This document shows, piece by piece, positions 41,837 to 50,622 of a stretch of DNA of 64,000 bases (position 1 is its first letter; each line of letters starts with the position of its first letter). Where the stretch lies: contig JAUHXC010000013.1 of assembly GCA_030427205.1 (NCBI GenBank), positions 180,620 through 244,619 of the forward strand, written 5' to 3'. The position numbers were made by a program, and so were the translations under genes. Below the pieces are notes generated by a model. The model saw only the letters and a list, made by a program, of their open reading frames with translations. It searched no databases and had not been told where the DNA came from. Source of the stretch: a bacterium. Its GTDB lineage: Bacteria; Myxococcota_A; Bradymonadia; UBA7976; UBA1532.

Positions 41837-44800
41837 TCAGGCGCCGCTGCCATCCGGGGTGCCATCGGAGTCATCCGGGGTGCCATTGGAGTCATCCGGG
41901 GTGCCATTGGAGTCATTCGGGGTGCCGTTGGAGTCATTCGGGGTGCCATCGGAGCCATTCGGGATGCCATCGGAGCCATTCGGGATGCCATCGGAGTCAT
42001 CCGGAATGCCATCGACGATGTCATCCAGCGCGTCCTCCCGCCCGTCGGGCGCGATGTCGACCATATCGCGGTCGCCGAAGGCATACGCGAAGCGCCCGCG
42101 GTCGTCGAGGCCGATGTGCAGCGTGTGCGGCAGGTCGCCCTCGGCCATCTGCTCGAGGATGCGGGTCGACACCTCGGGCAGCAGCGTGCCGTTGATGATG
42201 TGATCGATGTTGCGGGCGCCGGTCTCGACCTCGGTGCAGCGGGCAGAGATCGCGTCGACGACCGCGTCGTCCACCGACATGCTCATCTTGTGGCTCTCGA
42301 GCAGCCGCGCCTCGAGGTGACCGAGCTTGAGCCGCACGATCTGCGCCATGACCGACGAGCGGATCGGGAAGAACGGCACGATGGTCATCCGGGCGAGCAG
42401 CGCCGGCTTGAACCACTCCGAGAGGGTGGGGCGGATCTTCTTGGTGATCGCCTCGTCGGTCGGCCAGTAGTCCTCGTCCTCGCACATCTTCATGATGAGG
42501 TCGGAGCCCAGGTTGCTGGTGAGGAAGAGGATCGTATCCTTGAAGTCGATGATCCGCCCCTCGCCGTCCGCGAGCATGCCTTTGTCGAACACCTGATAGA
42601 ACAGGTTGAGCACCTCGGGGTGGGCCTTCTCGACCTCGTCGAGCAGCACCACGCTGTAGGGCCGCTGGCGCACCGCCTCGGTGAGCACGCCGCCCTCGCC
42701 ATAGCCCACATAACCCGGCGGCGAGCCGATCAGGCGACTGACGGTGTGCTTCTCCTGGAACTCCGACATGTTGATCGTCGTCAGGAAGCGCTCGCCGCCG
42801 AAGAGCAGGTCGGCCACGCCCAGCGCGGTCTCGGTCTTGCCGACGCCGCTGGGCCCGACGAAGAGGAAGACGCCCATCGGAGTGCTCGGGTTCTTCAGCC
42901 CCGCCTTCGCCGCGCGGACCCGGGTGCCGATGGCCGCCAGCGCGTGGTCCTGACCCTTGATGCGCGCGCCCAGCGAGTCTTCGAGGCCGAGCAGCGCCGC
43001 GGCCTGATCGCGCACCATGCGGCCCAGGGGGATGCCGGTCCAGTCGCTGACCACCCGGCCGATGACCTCGGGGGTCACCTCGACGTGCAGCAGCGGCTCC
43101 TTGCCCTGCAGCTCGCGCAGCTTGTGCAGCGCGATGTGCAGCTCGGCGCGGATGGTGGCCACCGGGCGCGGCGGCGCCTCCTCTTCGGCCCCCTCGCCCT
43201 CTGTGCCCTCTGCGCCGTCCGCCGCCGCGGGCTCTGCGGGCGCTTCGGGCGTATTGCCCAGGGCCTTCTGCCGCTCGGCCTCGGCCTCTCTCTCGGCCTG
43301 CTCGGCGTGCCACTCTTCGCTGTCGCGCATCTCCCGGCGCAGGGCGACGATGGCGTCGGCCATCTCCTTCTCCTGCGCCCAGGTCTCGGTGAGCTGCTCG
43401 ATCTCGGTGGCGGTGGTCGCCAGCTCGAGATCGAGCTCGCCGAGGCGCTCGTCGACGTTCAGGCCGCAGGCTTCGGCGTCGCGCTGCAGGACGTCGCGCT
43501 CGCGCTCGAGGGTCTGGGCCAGCCGCTCGGCGTCTTCGAGGTCGGCCGGCTTGGCGCTCAGGGCGACCCGGACGCGGGCCGCGGCGGTGTCGACGAGGTC
43601 GATGCCCTTGTCGGGGTGCTGGCGGCCCGAGATGTAGCGCGAGCCCAGCTCGGCGGCGGCCACCAGCGCGTCGTCGCGGATGATGACGTTGTGCGCCTTC
43701 TCGTAGCGGGTGCGCAGCCCGCGCAGCATGGTGGTCGTGGCGGCCACGTCGGGCTCGTCGACCTTGACCAGCTGGAAGCGCCGGCTCAGCGCGGCGTCTT
43801 TTTCGAAGTACTTCTTGTACTCGGACCACGTCGTCGCGGCGATCGTGCGCAGCTCGCCGCGGGCCAGCGCCGGCTTGAGCAGGTTGGCCGCGTCGGAGCC
43901 GCCGGCGCGGTTGCCGGCGCCGATGAGGGTGTGCGCCTCGTCGATGAAGAGGATGATCGGCACCGGCGAGGCCTTGACCTCTTCGATGACCTGCCGCAGC
44001 CGGTTCTCGAACTCGCCCTTGACCCCGGCGCCCGCCTGCAAAAGCCCCATGTCGAGGCCGATGATCTCGGTGTTGATCAGCACGTCGGGCACGTCGCCCT
44101 CGACGATGCGCACCGCGAGGCCCTCGACCAGCGCCGTCTTGCCGACGCCCGCCTCGCCGACGATGATCGGGTTGTTCTTCCGGCGGCGGGCCAGGATGTC
44201 GACCATCTGCCGGATCTCGCGGTCGCGGCCGAAGACCGGGTCGATGCCGTCGACCCGGGCGCGCTCGGTGAAGTTCATCGCGTAGCGGCCGAGCGCCGAG
44301 CCGTCGGCGGGGGGCTGCTTGCCGGCCAGCGCCTGGGCCTGCGCCGGCGAGAGCCCAGCGCCGGCGGCCGCCGCCTGGGCTTCCTTGGCCAGCGCGGCGC
44401 GAGCCTTCGAAGCCGAGCTGGCCACGATGTCGAGCAGCTGGATCTGCAGCTGATGCTCGGGGATGGACTCGAGCAGGTCGAGCCACTGGCCCTCGCCGAA
44501 GGCGCCCGGCTTCTCGCGCAGCGCGAGCAGCAAGACCCCCGAGCGGACCTCGCCGAGGCCGAGGTTGATCGAGGCGACGGTCCACGCGCGCTCGAGCCAG
44601 CGGGTGAGGGCGGGGGAGAACGTCGGGCGCCGGGTATTGCCCGCCGGCAGCTGCTCGAGGCTCTGGTCGAGCGCCCGCATGAAGCGGCTCAGGTCGCGCT
44701 CGAAGTGATTGAAGATCGGCCGGAAGTCACTCGATGGGTCGTCGGCGAGCGTATGCAGGTAGTGCTCGACGGTCACCTCGTAGTGCTTGCGGTTGACACA

Positions 44801-44884
44801 CAGCCGCGCGGCGTCTTCGAGGTTCGACTTGCTGGTCTTGTCCAGGCGCCCGATCAGGGCCTTGAGATTGACGGCGGTCGACAT
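41837..44884 (-). CDS. clpV: ClpV/TssH-type AAA+ disaggregase (type VI secretion ATPase), orphan
   Basis: The protein has 1015 residues from ATG 44884. The N-domain LIGRLDKTSKSNLEDAARLC ... FSPALTRWLERAW is the ClpV form rather than ClpB/ClpC. The first AAA domain has Walker A GEAGVGKT (about 243-250) and Walker B LFIDEAHT; a middle coiled coil follows. The second AAA domain has GPSGVGKT (about 675-682) and VVLLDEVEK. ClpV disassembles contracted type VI sheaths. No other T6SS gene is present in this window; partners may be elsewhere, or this protein has another job. The C-terminus carries about 50 residues of Asp/Ser/Asn/Gly/Thr/Pro heptads encoded by tandem DNA repeats. The downstream gene is HEAT-like. 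Confidence 0.82.
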   Translation of the reverse strand: MSTAVNLKALIGRLDKTSKSNLEDAARLCVNRKHYEVTVEHYLHTLADDPSSDFRPIFNHFERDLSRFMRALDQSLEQLPAGNTRRPTFSPALTRWLERAWTVASINLGLGEVRSGVLLLALREKPGAFGEGQWLDLLESIPEHQLQIQLLDIVASSASKARAALAKEAQAAAAGAGLSPAQAQALAGKQPPADGSALGRYAMNFTERARVDGIDPVFGRDREIRQMVDILARRRKNNPIIVGEAGVGKTALVEGLAVRIVEGDVPDVLINTEIIGLDMGLLQAGAGVKGEFENRLRQVIEEVKASPVPIILFIDEAHTLIGAGNRAGGSDAANLLKPALARGELRTIAATTWSEYKKYFEKDAALSRRFQLVKVDEPDVAATTTMLRGLRTRYEKAHNVIIRDDALVAAAELGSRYISGRQHPDKGIDLVDTAAARVRVALSAKPADLEDAERLAQTLERERDVLQRDAEACGLNVDERLGELDLELATTATEIEQLTETWAQEKEMADAIVALRREMRDSEEWHAEQAEREAEAERQKALGNTPEAPAEPAAADGAEGTEGEGAEEEAPPRPVATIRAELHIALHKLRELQGKEPLLHVEVTPEVIGRVVSDWTGIPLGRMVRDQAAALLGLEDSLGARIKGQDHALAAIGTRVRAAKAGLKNPSTPMGVFLFVGPSGVGKTETALGVADLLFGGERFLTTINMSEFQEKHTVSRLIGSPPGYVGYGEGGVLTEAVRQRPYSVVLLDEVEKAHPEVLNLFYQVFDKGMLADGEGRIIDFKDTILFLTSNLGSDLIMKMCEDEDYWPTDEAITKKIRPTLSEWFKPALLARMTIVPFFPIRSSVMAQIVRLKLGHLEARLLESHKMSMSVDDAVVDAISARCTEVETGARNIDHIINGTLLPEVSTRILEQMAEGDLPHTLHIGLDDRGRFAYAFGDRDMVDIAPDGREDALDDIVDGIPDDSDGIPNGSDGIPNGSDGTPNDSNGTPNDSNGTPDDSNGTPDDSDGTPDGSGA
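41851..42012 (-). repeat. About seven tandem 21-bp repeats in the clpV tail
   Basis: On the plus strand the unit reads GTGCCATTGGAGTCATCCGGG with single-base variants. Translated on the minus strand it gives seven-residue units of the type DDSNGTP, NGSDGIP. The near identity of adjacent copies suggests recent expansion and likely copy-number variation. Confidence 0.85.
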
Positions 44885-45066
44885 GTGCTGGTCCCCCCAG
44901 GATCCTTCGGCCACGACCTTGAACGACCGGGGCCGAGCGCGCAACCCGGTCGCGCCGGTGGCGGCGGACGATCGTACGGCCCGGGGCGACGGCGGAGGCG
45001 CCCGCTGCATCTATCGGGTCGCTCGGCAAAGTCCAGCGCGACCCGGCGGACCGAAGAGTGGAGATC

Positions 45067-45963
45067 ATGGCCGCATCGCACCCCGATCCAACCGTTTCTG
45101 CGCCGCCGGTGGCCCACCCGCCCAGCGGGCGCCGCGCCGTGCCGGCCGATCGAACGCCCTGGTGGGGGCGGCTCGACGTGCCCGAGGGCGGCTGCGCGCG
45201 CTGCCGCCTGGGCACCCTGACGGTCTATGCGCGCAACCTGCTGCGGGAGTGGCGGCTGCACATCCAGCACGAGAGCGATCCCTACGTGGACGACATCGAG
45301 CGGGAGGTGGCCGTCGATCTGCCGCATCCGGCGGAGGGCGAGCGCGGGTGGGCGGTGGAGCGCTTCGCCCAGACCCACGAGGAGGGCGCGCTCGAGCTGG
45401 GCATCCGGCTGGCCGACCGGCCGGTGGTCGCGCGGCCGGAGATCCCCATCTCGCTGGTCGGCGGCGACGAGATCACGCTCTTCGTGAGCACGCCCATCTG
45501 GGTCAGCATCCAGACCGCCGATACCCATCGGGCGCTGACCGAGATCCCCAGCTTGCGGCCGAGCGATACCTGGTTCGGGCCCAGCCCCCGCGAGGGCGAG
45601 CTGTGCTACGCGATGCTGACCCGCGCGCGGATCGACGTGGAAGAGCTGCACAAGCACCCGGTGCGGGCCATCACCCGCATCACGCTGCACAATCGGGCGT
45701 CCGAGCCGGTGCTCATCGAGCGGGTCAACATCCCGGTGCCTTTCCTGCGGGCCTATCTGGGCGCCGACGGCCTGGTCTGGACCGATCCGATCACGTTCGA
45801 ACGGCTCGAGCCGGGCGGGCCCAACAAGACCCTCGACGGTCGCCTGCGCATCCACGAGGGGGCGCCGAGTGAGGCCGGCGACGGGACGAAGCTGGTCGCG
45901 CCGCCGCGGGTGGTCACCCGGACCAACGTCCTGAGCCGCGCGCTCGGGGCCATGCTCGGCTGA
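45067..45963 (+). CDS. DUF432-family protein
   Basis: The protein has 298 residues from ATG 45067; GTG 45058 is an alternative. The N-terminal part is followed by WWGRLDVPEGGCARCRLGTL, a beta-rich core with GDEITLFVSTPIWVSIQT, and TWFGPSPREGELCYAMLTRA, then RAITRITLHNRASEPVLIER. These fit DUF432, a family of unknown function usually encoded next to small mechanosensitive channels. Here it lies 12 bases before an MscS gene, which supports the call. No signal peptide or membrane helix is seen, so it is probably cytoplasmic and may bind or gate the channel. Confidence 0.7.
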   Translation: MAASHPDPTVSAPPVAHPPSGRRAVPADRTPWWGRLDVPEGGCARCRLGTLTVYARNLLREWRLHIQHESDPYVDDIEREVAVDLPHPAEGERGWAVERFAQTHEEGALELGIRLADRPVVARPEIPISLVGGDEITLFVSTPIWVSIQTADTHRALTEIPSLRPSDTWFGPSPREGELCYAMLTRARIDVEELHKHPVRAITRITLHNRASEPVLIERVNIPVPFLRAYLGADGLVWTDPITFERLEPGGPNKTLDGRLRIHEGAPSEAGDGTKLVAPPRVVTRTNVLSRALGAMLG

Positions 45964-45975
45964 ACCGGAGGCGTC

Positions 45976-46860
45976 ATGTTCGATGAACTCTCGCGCACGC
46001 TGGGCGAGGGGGTCACCGCCGATCAGCTGCGGCTGTGGTGGCGGTCGGCGGTCATCCTCGTCGTCGGCGCGCTGCTCGCGCGGCTGGCGGGGCTCGGCGT
46101 CGGGCGCGTCGCGACCCGGCGTTTTGGACCGTCGCAGGGCATCCTCGCCCGGCGCATCGTCTGGTACGGGCTGCTCTTCGTCGTGCTCGCGACGGTGCTG
46201 CGCCAGCTCGGCTTCGACCTGGGGGTGCTGCTCGGGGCGGCGGGTATTCTCACGGTGGCCATCGGCTTCGCGTCGCAGACCTCGGCGTCGAACCTCATCA
46301 GCGGCCTCTTTCTGCTCGCCGAGCGGCCGTTCACGGTCGGCGACGTGGTGATGGTGGGCACCACCACCGGCGAGGTCATCGCCATCGATCTGCTCAGTGT
46401 CAAGCTGCGCACCTTCGACAACCTGCTGGTGCGCATCCCCAACGAGACGTTGCTCAAGAGCGAGATCCGCAACCTGGCGGGCTTCCCGCTGCGGCGGATC
46501 GACGTGCCGGTGGGGGTCTCCTACGACGCCGATCTCGAGCACGTGCGGGATGTGCTCTTCGCCGTTGCCGACGCCAACCCGCTCTGCCTCGACGAGCCGC
46601 GGCCGCTGTTTCAGGTGCTCGCGTTCGGGCAGTCGTCCATCGACCTGCAGTTCTCCGCCTGGACGGTGCGCGCCAACTTCGTGGCGGTCAAGACCGCGCT
46701 GTACATCGACATCCAGAAGGCGTTCGCCGCCGAGGGCATCGTGATCCCGTTCCCGCAGCGGGTGGTGCACGCCGCGGCGGCCCATGGCGGGCGCGGCGTG
46801 CCCGGCGGGGCCACGGAGGGCCCGACCGACGTACTGGCGAAGGCCGACCGCGCGCGCTGA
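45976..46860 (+). CDS. mscS: MscS-family mechanosensitive channel
   Basis: The protein has 294 residues; ATG 45976 follows GGAGG. Three hydrophobic helices (about 24-42, 58-80, 82-105) precede the family signature GFASQTSASNLISGLFLLAE with VGDVVMV, the beta-domain (RIPNETLLKSEIRNL), and the C-terminal IPFPQR motif. The size is normal for MscS. It forms an inner-membrane pore that opens on membrane tension to release solutes under hypo-osmotic shock. It is paired with the DUF432 gene. Confidence 0.88.
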   Translation: MFDELSRTLGEGVTADQLRLWWRSAVILVVGALLARLAGLGVGRVATRRFGPSQGILARRIVWYGLLFVVLATVLRQLGFDLGVLLGAAGILTVAIGFASQTSASNLISGLFLLAERPFTVGDVVMVGTTTGEVIAIDLLSVKLRTFDNLLVRIPNETLLKSEIRNLAGFPLRRIDVPVGVSYDADLEHVRDVLFAVADANPLCLDEPRPLFQVLAFGQSSIDLQFSAWTVRANFVAVKTALYIDIQKAFAAEGIVIPFPQRVVHAAAAHGGRGVPGGATEGPTDVLAKADRAR

Positions 46861-46919
46861 CGGCCCTTCGAGGCCGCCCTGCCCGAAACGGTGGTAGACT
46901 GCCGCCGGAGGTGACGCCC

Positions 46920-47759
46920 GTGCTCTGGCTCGGTCTCGCAGCGTTGGTCGCGTTCTTCGCGGTGCCGCCGGTCGTGGCGCTCGTGGAGTCGACCGTCCTG
47001 CGCCCGGGTCCGCGCCACGTCGGCTTCTGGGCGCTCGCGCGGGTCGTCGCCGGCACCTGTCATGTGCCGTGGGGCCGGCGCGGCTCGCCGGTCGTGCGCT
47101 TCAGCCTGCCTCAAGGCGAGGGGCGCGCGCGGGCGCTGCGCATGCCCGGCGCCCGGGATTGGGTCGTCGAGGTGCGGGCCTATCAGGCGCACTCTTTCGG
47201 CTTCGCCGCCCGCATCGCGTTCCCCCGTCGGCCGCCGGCCCGGTGGCGGGCCCCCGGGTTGACGGTCGTCGAGCTCTTCCCCTCGGAGACCGAGCATCTG
47301 CAGCAGGCCTCGCTCGAGAGCACCGACGAGAGCCTGCTGCGCTGGCTGCTGCGCCACCCCGAGACCCGCAAGCACCTCGACGCGCTGCACGCCGAGACCG
47401 GCGCCGAGCAGGTCGAGGTGGTCTTCGCCGGCGAGGTCATCCTGCTGCGGGGCCACGCGCCGGTGGGCTGGAAGGCCGGCGAGGCGATGGAGCACATCGG
47501 GCCGGCGTTGGTCGAGATGCTGCGGGCGCTGTCGGCCGATCTCGGCGAGCTGGCCCTGGCCCTGCGCAACGTGGGCGATCCGGCGTTGGGCGCGGCGGCC
47601 TGCCCCGGCTGTGGCGGCATGACCGGCGTCGATCCCTGGGCCTGCACCGGCTGCGGGCGCCACATGCACCGCGGCTGCCGCGAGATGCTCGACGGCTGCG
47701 CGAACCCGCGCTGTGGCATGGCCGCCGATGCTCTGCCGGTGGCTCGGACGGCCGGTTGA
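46920..47759 (+). CDS. Membrane-anchored protein with C-terminal RING-like zinc domain
   Basis: The protein has 279 residues from GTG 46920, chosen because GGAG lies 9 bases upstream; GTG 46911 is possible. One N-terminal helix (about 2-22) is followed by a soluble domain of unknown fold containing ELFPSETEHLQQA. The C-terminus has CPGCGGMTG ... ACTGCGRHMHRGCREM ... CANPRC, eight Cys/His ligands in a cross-brace-like order typical of prokaryotic RING/treble-clef zinc fingers. Such domains can bind proteins or ubiquitin-like pathways. It is followed by the SAM hydrolase gene after 8 bases. Confidence 0.65.
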   Translation: MLWLGLAALVAFFAVPPVVALVESTVLRPGPRHVGFWALARVVAGTCHVPWGRRGSPVVRFSLPQGEGRARALRMPGARDWVVEVRAYQAHSFGFAARIAFPRRPPARWRAPGLTVVELFPSETEHLQQASLESTDESLLRWLLRHPETRKHLDALHAETGAEQVEVVFAGEVILLRGHAPVGWKAGEAMEHIGPALVEMLRALSADLGELALALRNVGDPALGAAACPGCGGMTGVDPWACTGCGRHMHRGCREMLDGCANPRCGMAADALPVARTAG

Positions 47760-47767
47760 GGCGCGCG

Positions 47768-48562
47768 GTGGGCCGTATCATCACGCTGTTGACCGACTTC
47801 GGTGACGCCGACGGCTTCGTCGGCGCCATGCGCGGTGTGATCCTCAGTCGGGCGCCGGGCTGTCGTCTGGTCGATCTGGCGCATCACGTGCCGCGGGGCG
47901 ATGTGGCCAAGGCCGGACGGGTGCTGGCGCGGGCGGCGGCGCATTTTCCGCCGGGCACGGTGCACTGCGTCGTCGTCGATCCCGGCGTGGGCTCCGATCG
48001 CCGGGCCGTCGCCGTCGGTGCTGGCGGCATGGCGTTCATCGCCCCCGACAACGGCGTGCTGGGGCCGGTGCTGGCCGAGCTGGGCGACGCGTTCCGGGCC
48101 CATGTCATCACCCATCCCGATGCCATGCGGCGGGCGGTCAGCCATACCTTTCACGGGCGGGATGTCTTCGCCCCTGCGGCGGCGTGGCTCGCGGCCGGCG
48201 GGGCGATCGAGGGGATCGGCCCGGCCGCGGGTCCGTTGGTCGAGCTGCCGGTGCCGGCGGTCGCGGTCGACGGCGACCGCCGGATCGGGCGGGTGGTCGA
48301 GGTCGATCACTACGGCAACCTCATCACCGACATCCCGGCGGCCGGGCTGCCAGCGCGGGTGGCCGTGCACCTGGGCGGGACCCGCCTCGTCGGCCCTCGA
48401 CCGGCCTACGCGGCGGTCGACAGCGGCGCGCTCGTCCTCGTCGTGGGCTCGTTGGGCACCCTCGAAGTCGCGGTGCGCGACGGATCGGCCGCCGGGCGGC
48501 TGAAGCTGGCCGCCGGCGCGCCTTGTATCGTCGAGCCGCTGCCCGCAGAATCCGGGGCGTGA
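47768..48562 (+). CDS. SAM hydroxide adenosyltransferase (SAM hydrolase, DUF62)
   Basis: The protein has 264 residues from GTG 47768. Motifs of the family are intact: LLTDFGDADGFVGAMRGVI at 6-24, VVDPGVGSDRRAV, IAPDNGVLGPVL, HTFHGRDVFAPAA and DHYGNLITDIP. The enzyme converts S-adenosylmethionine and water to adenosine and methionine, and relatives act as fluorinases or chlorinases. The conserved residues here fit the hydrolase type, though halide use cannot be excluded by eye. It lies between the RING-like gene and a lipoprotein gene that it overlaps (TGATG), in a run of four tightly spaced genes. Confidence 0.85.
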   Translation: MGRIITLLTDFGDADGFVGAMRGVILSRAPGCRLVDLAHHVPRGDVAKAGRVLARAAAHFPPGTVHCVVVDPGVGSDRRAVAVGAGGMAFIAPDNGVLGPVLAELGDAFRAHVITHPDAMRRAVSHTFHGRDVFAPAAAWLAAGGAIEGIGPAAGPLVELPVPAVAVDGDRRIGRVVEVDHYGNLITDIPAAGLPARVAVHLGGTRLVGPRPAYAAVDSGALVLVVGSLGTLEVAVRDGSAAGRLKLAAGAPCIVEPLPAESGA

Positions 48563-49155
48563 TGCGCGCCGTCTACCTCCTCCTGTCGCTCTGCTGCCTG
48601 ATCGCCGTCGGCTGTGACGACGATATCGGCGCCGGGCATCTGCTCGGCAGCCTCGAGATCGCCGACTGCGAAGACGGCGAGCCGGCGCGCTACATCTGTG
48701 AAGCCGGCGCGCTCGATACCTGCGAGGCCCTGTCGCTGGACTTCGACTTCTTCGCGCTCGACCAGCTCGGCGACGCGGCGCGCATGACGATGCAGCGCGG
48801 CGGGCAGGTGCTCGGCCGCACCGACGGCGTCCTGTTCGAGGTGCGCGACTTGCGGCTGCTGCGCGGACGACTCGGGCAGTCGATCCCGGTGGGGCCCGAG
48901 CGCAACGTGCGGATCGGCCTGGCGCTGTTCGAACTGTGCCCCGATACCACTCAGAGCTTCGACATCACCGGGTCGGTCGTCTTCGACGCGCTCGGCGTGG
49001 AGCGTGGGGATCGGGTCGCCGGCCGCATCGAGCGGCTCGAAGTGCGCGACGGCCGCTCGCGGGATGGGCTGCCCGGTCCGGTGCGCGGCTTCCTGCGCGG
49101 TCAGTTCGACTTCGTCTTGCAGATCGGCCCGCCGTACCAGCGATTCTCCCGCTGA
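48562..49155 (+). CDS. Putative lipoprotein of unknown function
   Basis: The protein has 197 residues. ATG 48562 overlaps the previous stop. The signal ends IAVGC with Cys18. The mature part contains three close Cys (DCEDG, YICEAG, TCEALS) and beta-like stretches (VLFEVRDLRLL, RNVRIGLALFELC, SFDITGSVVFDAL). It also overlaps the start of the downstream RNA methyltransferase, so it is translationally coupled on both sides. The family is not recognised. Confidence 0.6.
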   Translation: MRAVYLLLSLCCLIAVGCDDDIGAGHLLGSLEIADCEDGEPARYICEAGALDTCEALSLDFDFFALDQLGDAARMTMQRGGQVLGRTDGVLFEVRDLRLLRGRLGQSIPVGPERNVRIGLALFELCPDTTQSFDITGSVVFDALGVERGDRVAGRIERLEVRDGRSRDGLPGPVRGFLRGQFDFVLQIGPPYQRFSR

Positions 49156-50465
49156 TGTCTGCCCCTGACGACCGACCGCTCGCGGTGGGCGATCGGATCG
49201 AGCTGCGCATCGATCGGCCGGCGTTTGGTGGCGGCGTCATCGCCCGCGCTCCGGATGGCCGGGTCGTCTTCCTGCGCGGCGCGGCGCCGGGCGATACCGT
49301 CGACGCCGAGCTCGTCGAGGTGCGCAAGCGCTTCTTGCGCGGGCGGGTCGTTCGCCTGACCCCCGGCGACGGGCGAGCGACGGTCTTCTGCCCGTACGCG
49401 TCGAGCTGCGGCGGCTGCCCGTGGATGCCCATCCCGCTCGCCGATCAGCGGGCGGCGCTCGAGGCGCATGTCCGCCGTGATCTGCAGCGCCTCGCGGGCG
49501 ATGGCGCCGGCGCGGTCGACTGGGCGCCCATCGCGATCGCCGAGCCCGCGCGCGGGTGGCGCTCCACCGCGCGGCTGCATTGGCACGCCGGGCGGATCGG
49601 CTACCGCGCCGCCGGGGGGCAGGCCGTGGTCGACGTGCAGGCCTGCGCTGTCTTGCGGCCGCCGCTGCCCGCGCTCTTCGCGGCGATTCGCGAGGCGCTG
49701 GGGCCCCATCTCTCGGGGCGGGGCACGCTGCGCATCACCGCCGATCCGGCGTCGCCTTCGGGCACCGTCGAGGTGCGACCGGCCGAAGGCGAACAGGCCG
49801 GCTTGAGAGATGCGCTGCGCGCGCTGGTCGAGGGCGACGGCCCGTGCCATGGGGCGGTGTGGTTCACCGGCGGTCGCAGCGAGAGCTTCGGCCGGCCGCA
49901 CAATCGCCTCGACGGTGTGCTGCATCCGGCGGGGGCGTTCGTTCAGGCCCATCGGGCGGGCAATCGTCTGTTGACGGCGGCGGTGCTCGACGCGGTGGCT
50001 GCGGGGCCGGCGGGCCCGGTGCTGGAGCTCTTCGCCGGCAGCGGGAACTTCACGTTCGCCCTGGCGGCCGCCGGGCGGACGGTCACGGCGGTGGAGATCG
50101 ACGCGGACGCCGCACGGGCGCTCGAGAACGCGGCGCGTCGGCGGGGCCTGGGCGATCAGGTGCGTGCGTTCGCCAGCGACGCGGGCCGGCTGACGCCCAC
50201 GATCCTGAGCACGCTGCCCGGCGGGCCGTCGGTCGCGCTGATCGATCCGCCCCGGACGGGCGCGCGGCGGGCTGTCGGCGCCCTGGCCGGTCTGGGCCCG
50301 CGGCTGCGGCGCGTGGTCTATGTCTCGTGCAATCCGGCGACCCTGGCCCGGGATGGCCGGCTCCTCGTCGAGCGCGGGTGGCGGCTGGCGGCGGCGCGGC
50401 CGTTCGACCTCTTCCCCCATACCGGGCATGTCGAGGTCCTGGCGGTGTTCGATCGGGGCGCGTGA
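49155..50465 (+). CDS. TrmA/RlmD-family RNA (uracil-C5) methyltransferase
   Basis: The protein has 436 residues. ATG 49155 overlaps the previous stop. An N-terminal TRAM-like domain (GDRIELRIDRPAFGGG ... VVFLRGAAPGDTVDAELVEV) is followed by the iron-sulfur site Cys79-x5-Cys85-x2-Cys88 and Cys164. The SAM motif is LELFAGSGNFTFALA, IDPPRTG follows, and the catalytic Cys lies in YVSCNPATLARD. The four cluster Cys and size match the RlmD/RumA group, which methylates a uridine of 23S rRNA, but the exact target is not proven. It is cytoplasmic. Confidence 0.87.
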   Translation: MSAPDDRPLAVGDRIELRIDRPAFGGGVIARAPDGRVVFLRGAAPGDTVDAELVEVRKRFLRGRVVRLTPGDGRATVFCPYASSCGGCPWMPIPLADQRAALEAHVRRDLQRLAGDGAGAVDWAPIAIAEPARGWRSTARLHWHAGRIGYRAAGGQAVVDVQACAVLRPPLPALFAAIREALGPHLSGRGTLRITADPASPSGTVEVRPAEGEQAGLRDALRALVEGDGPCHGAVWFTGGRSESFGRPHNRLDGVLHPAGAFVQAHRAGNRLLTAAVLDAVAAGPAGPVLELFAGSGNFTFALAAAGRTVTAVEIDADAARALENAARRRGLGDQVRAFASDAGRLTPTILSTLPGGPSVALIDPPRTGARRAVGALAGLGPRLRRVVYVSCNPATLARDGRLLVERGWRLAAARPFDLFPHTGHVEVLAVFDRGA

Positions 50466-50622
50466 CCCCCGGCCACGGCGAGCGCGCCCGAAACCCGAGC
50501 CGATGCGCGAGCCGCTCTCGGGATTCAACGTCCGCACACGGCAGATCTGCGGGTTGTTCGGGATCGACGGTCCGCATAGGATACCGCCGTCGCCGCTCTG
50601 AACCCGCAACCCCCTGGAGCCC

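Noticed and set aside
41851..42012. Possible CRISPR or intergenic repeat from 21-bp units
   Set aside because: The units lie in frame inside the clpV tail and have no spacers.
41738..45220. Open frame of more than 1100 codons antisense to clpV
   Set aside because: Its residues follow from the third-position GC bias of clpV, whose own motifs are complete. No domain is visible on the plus strand.
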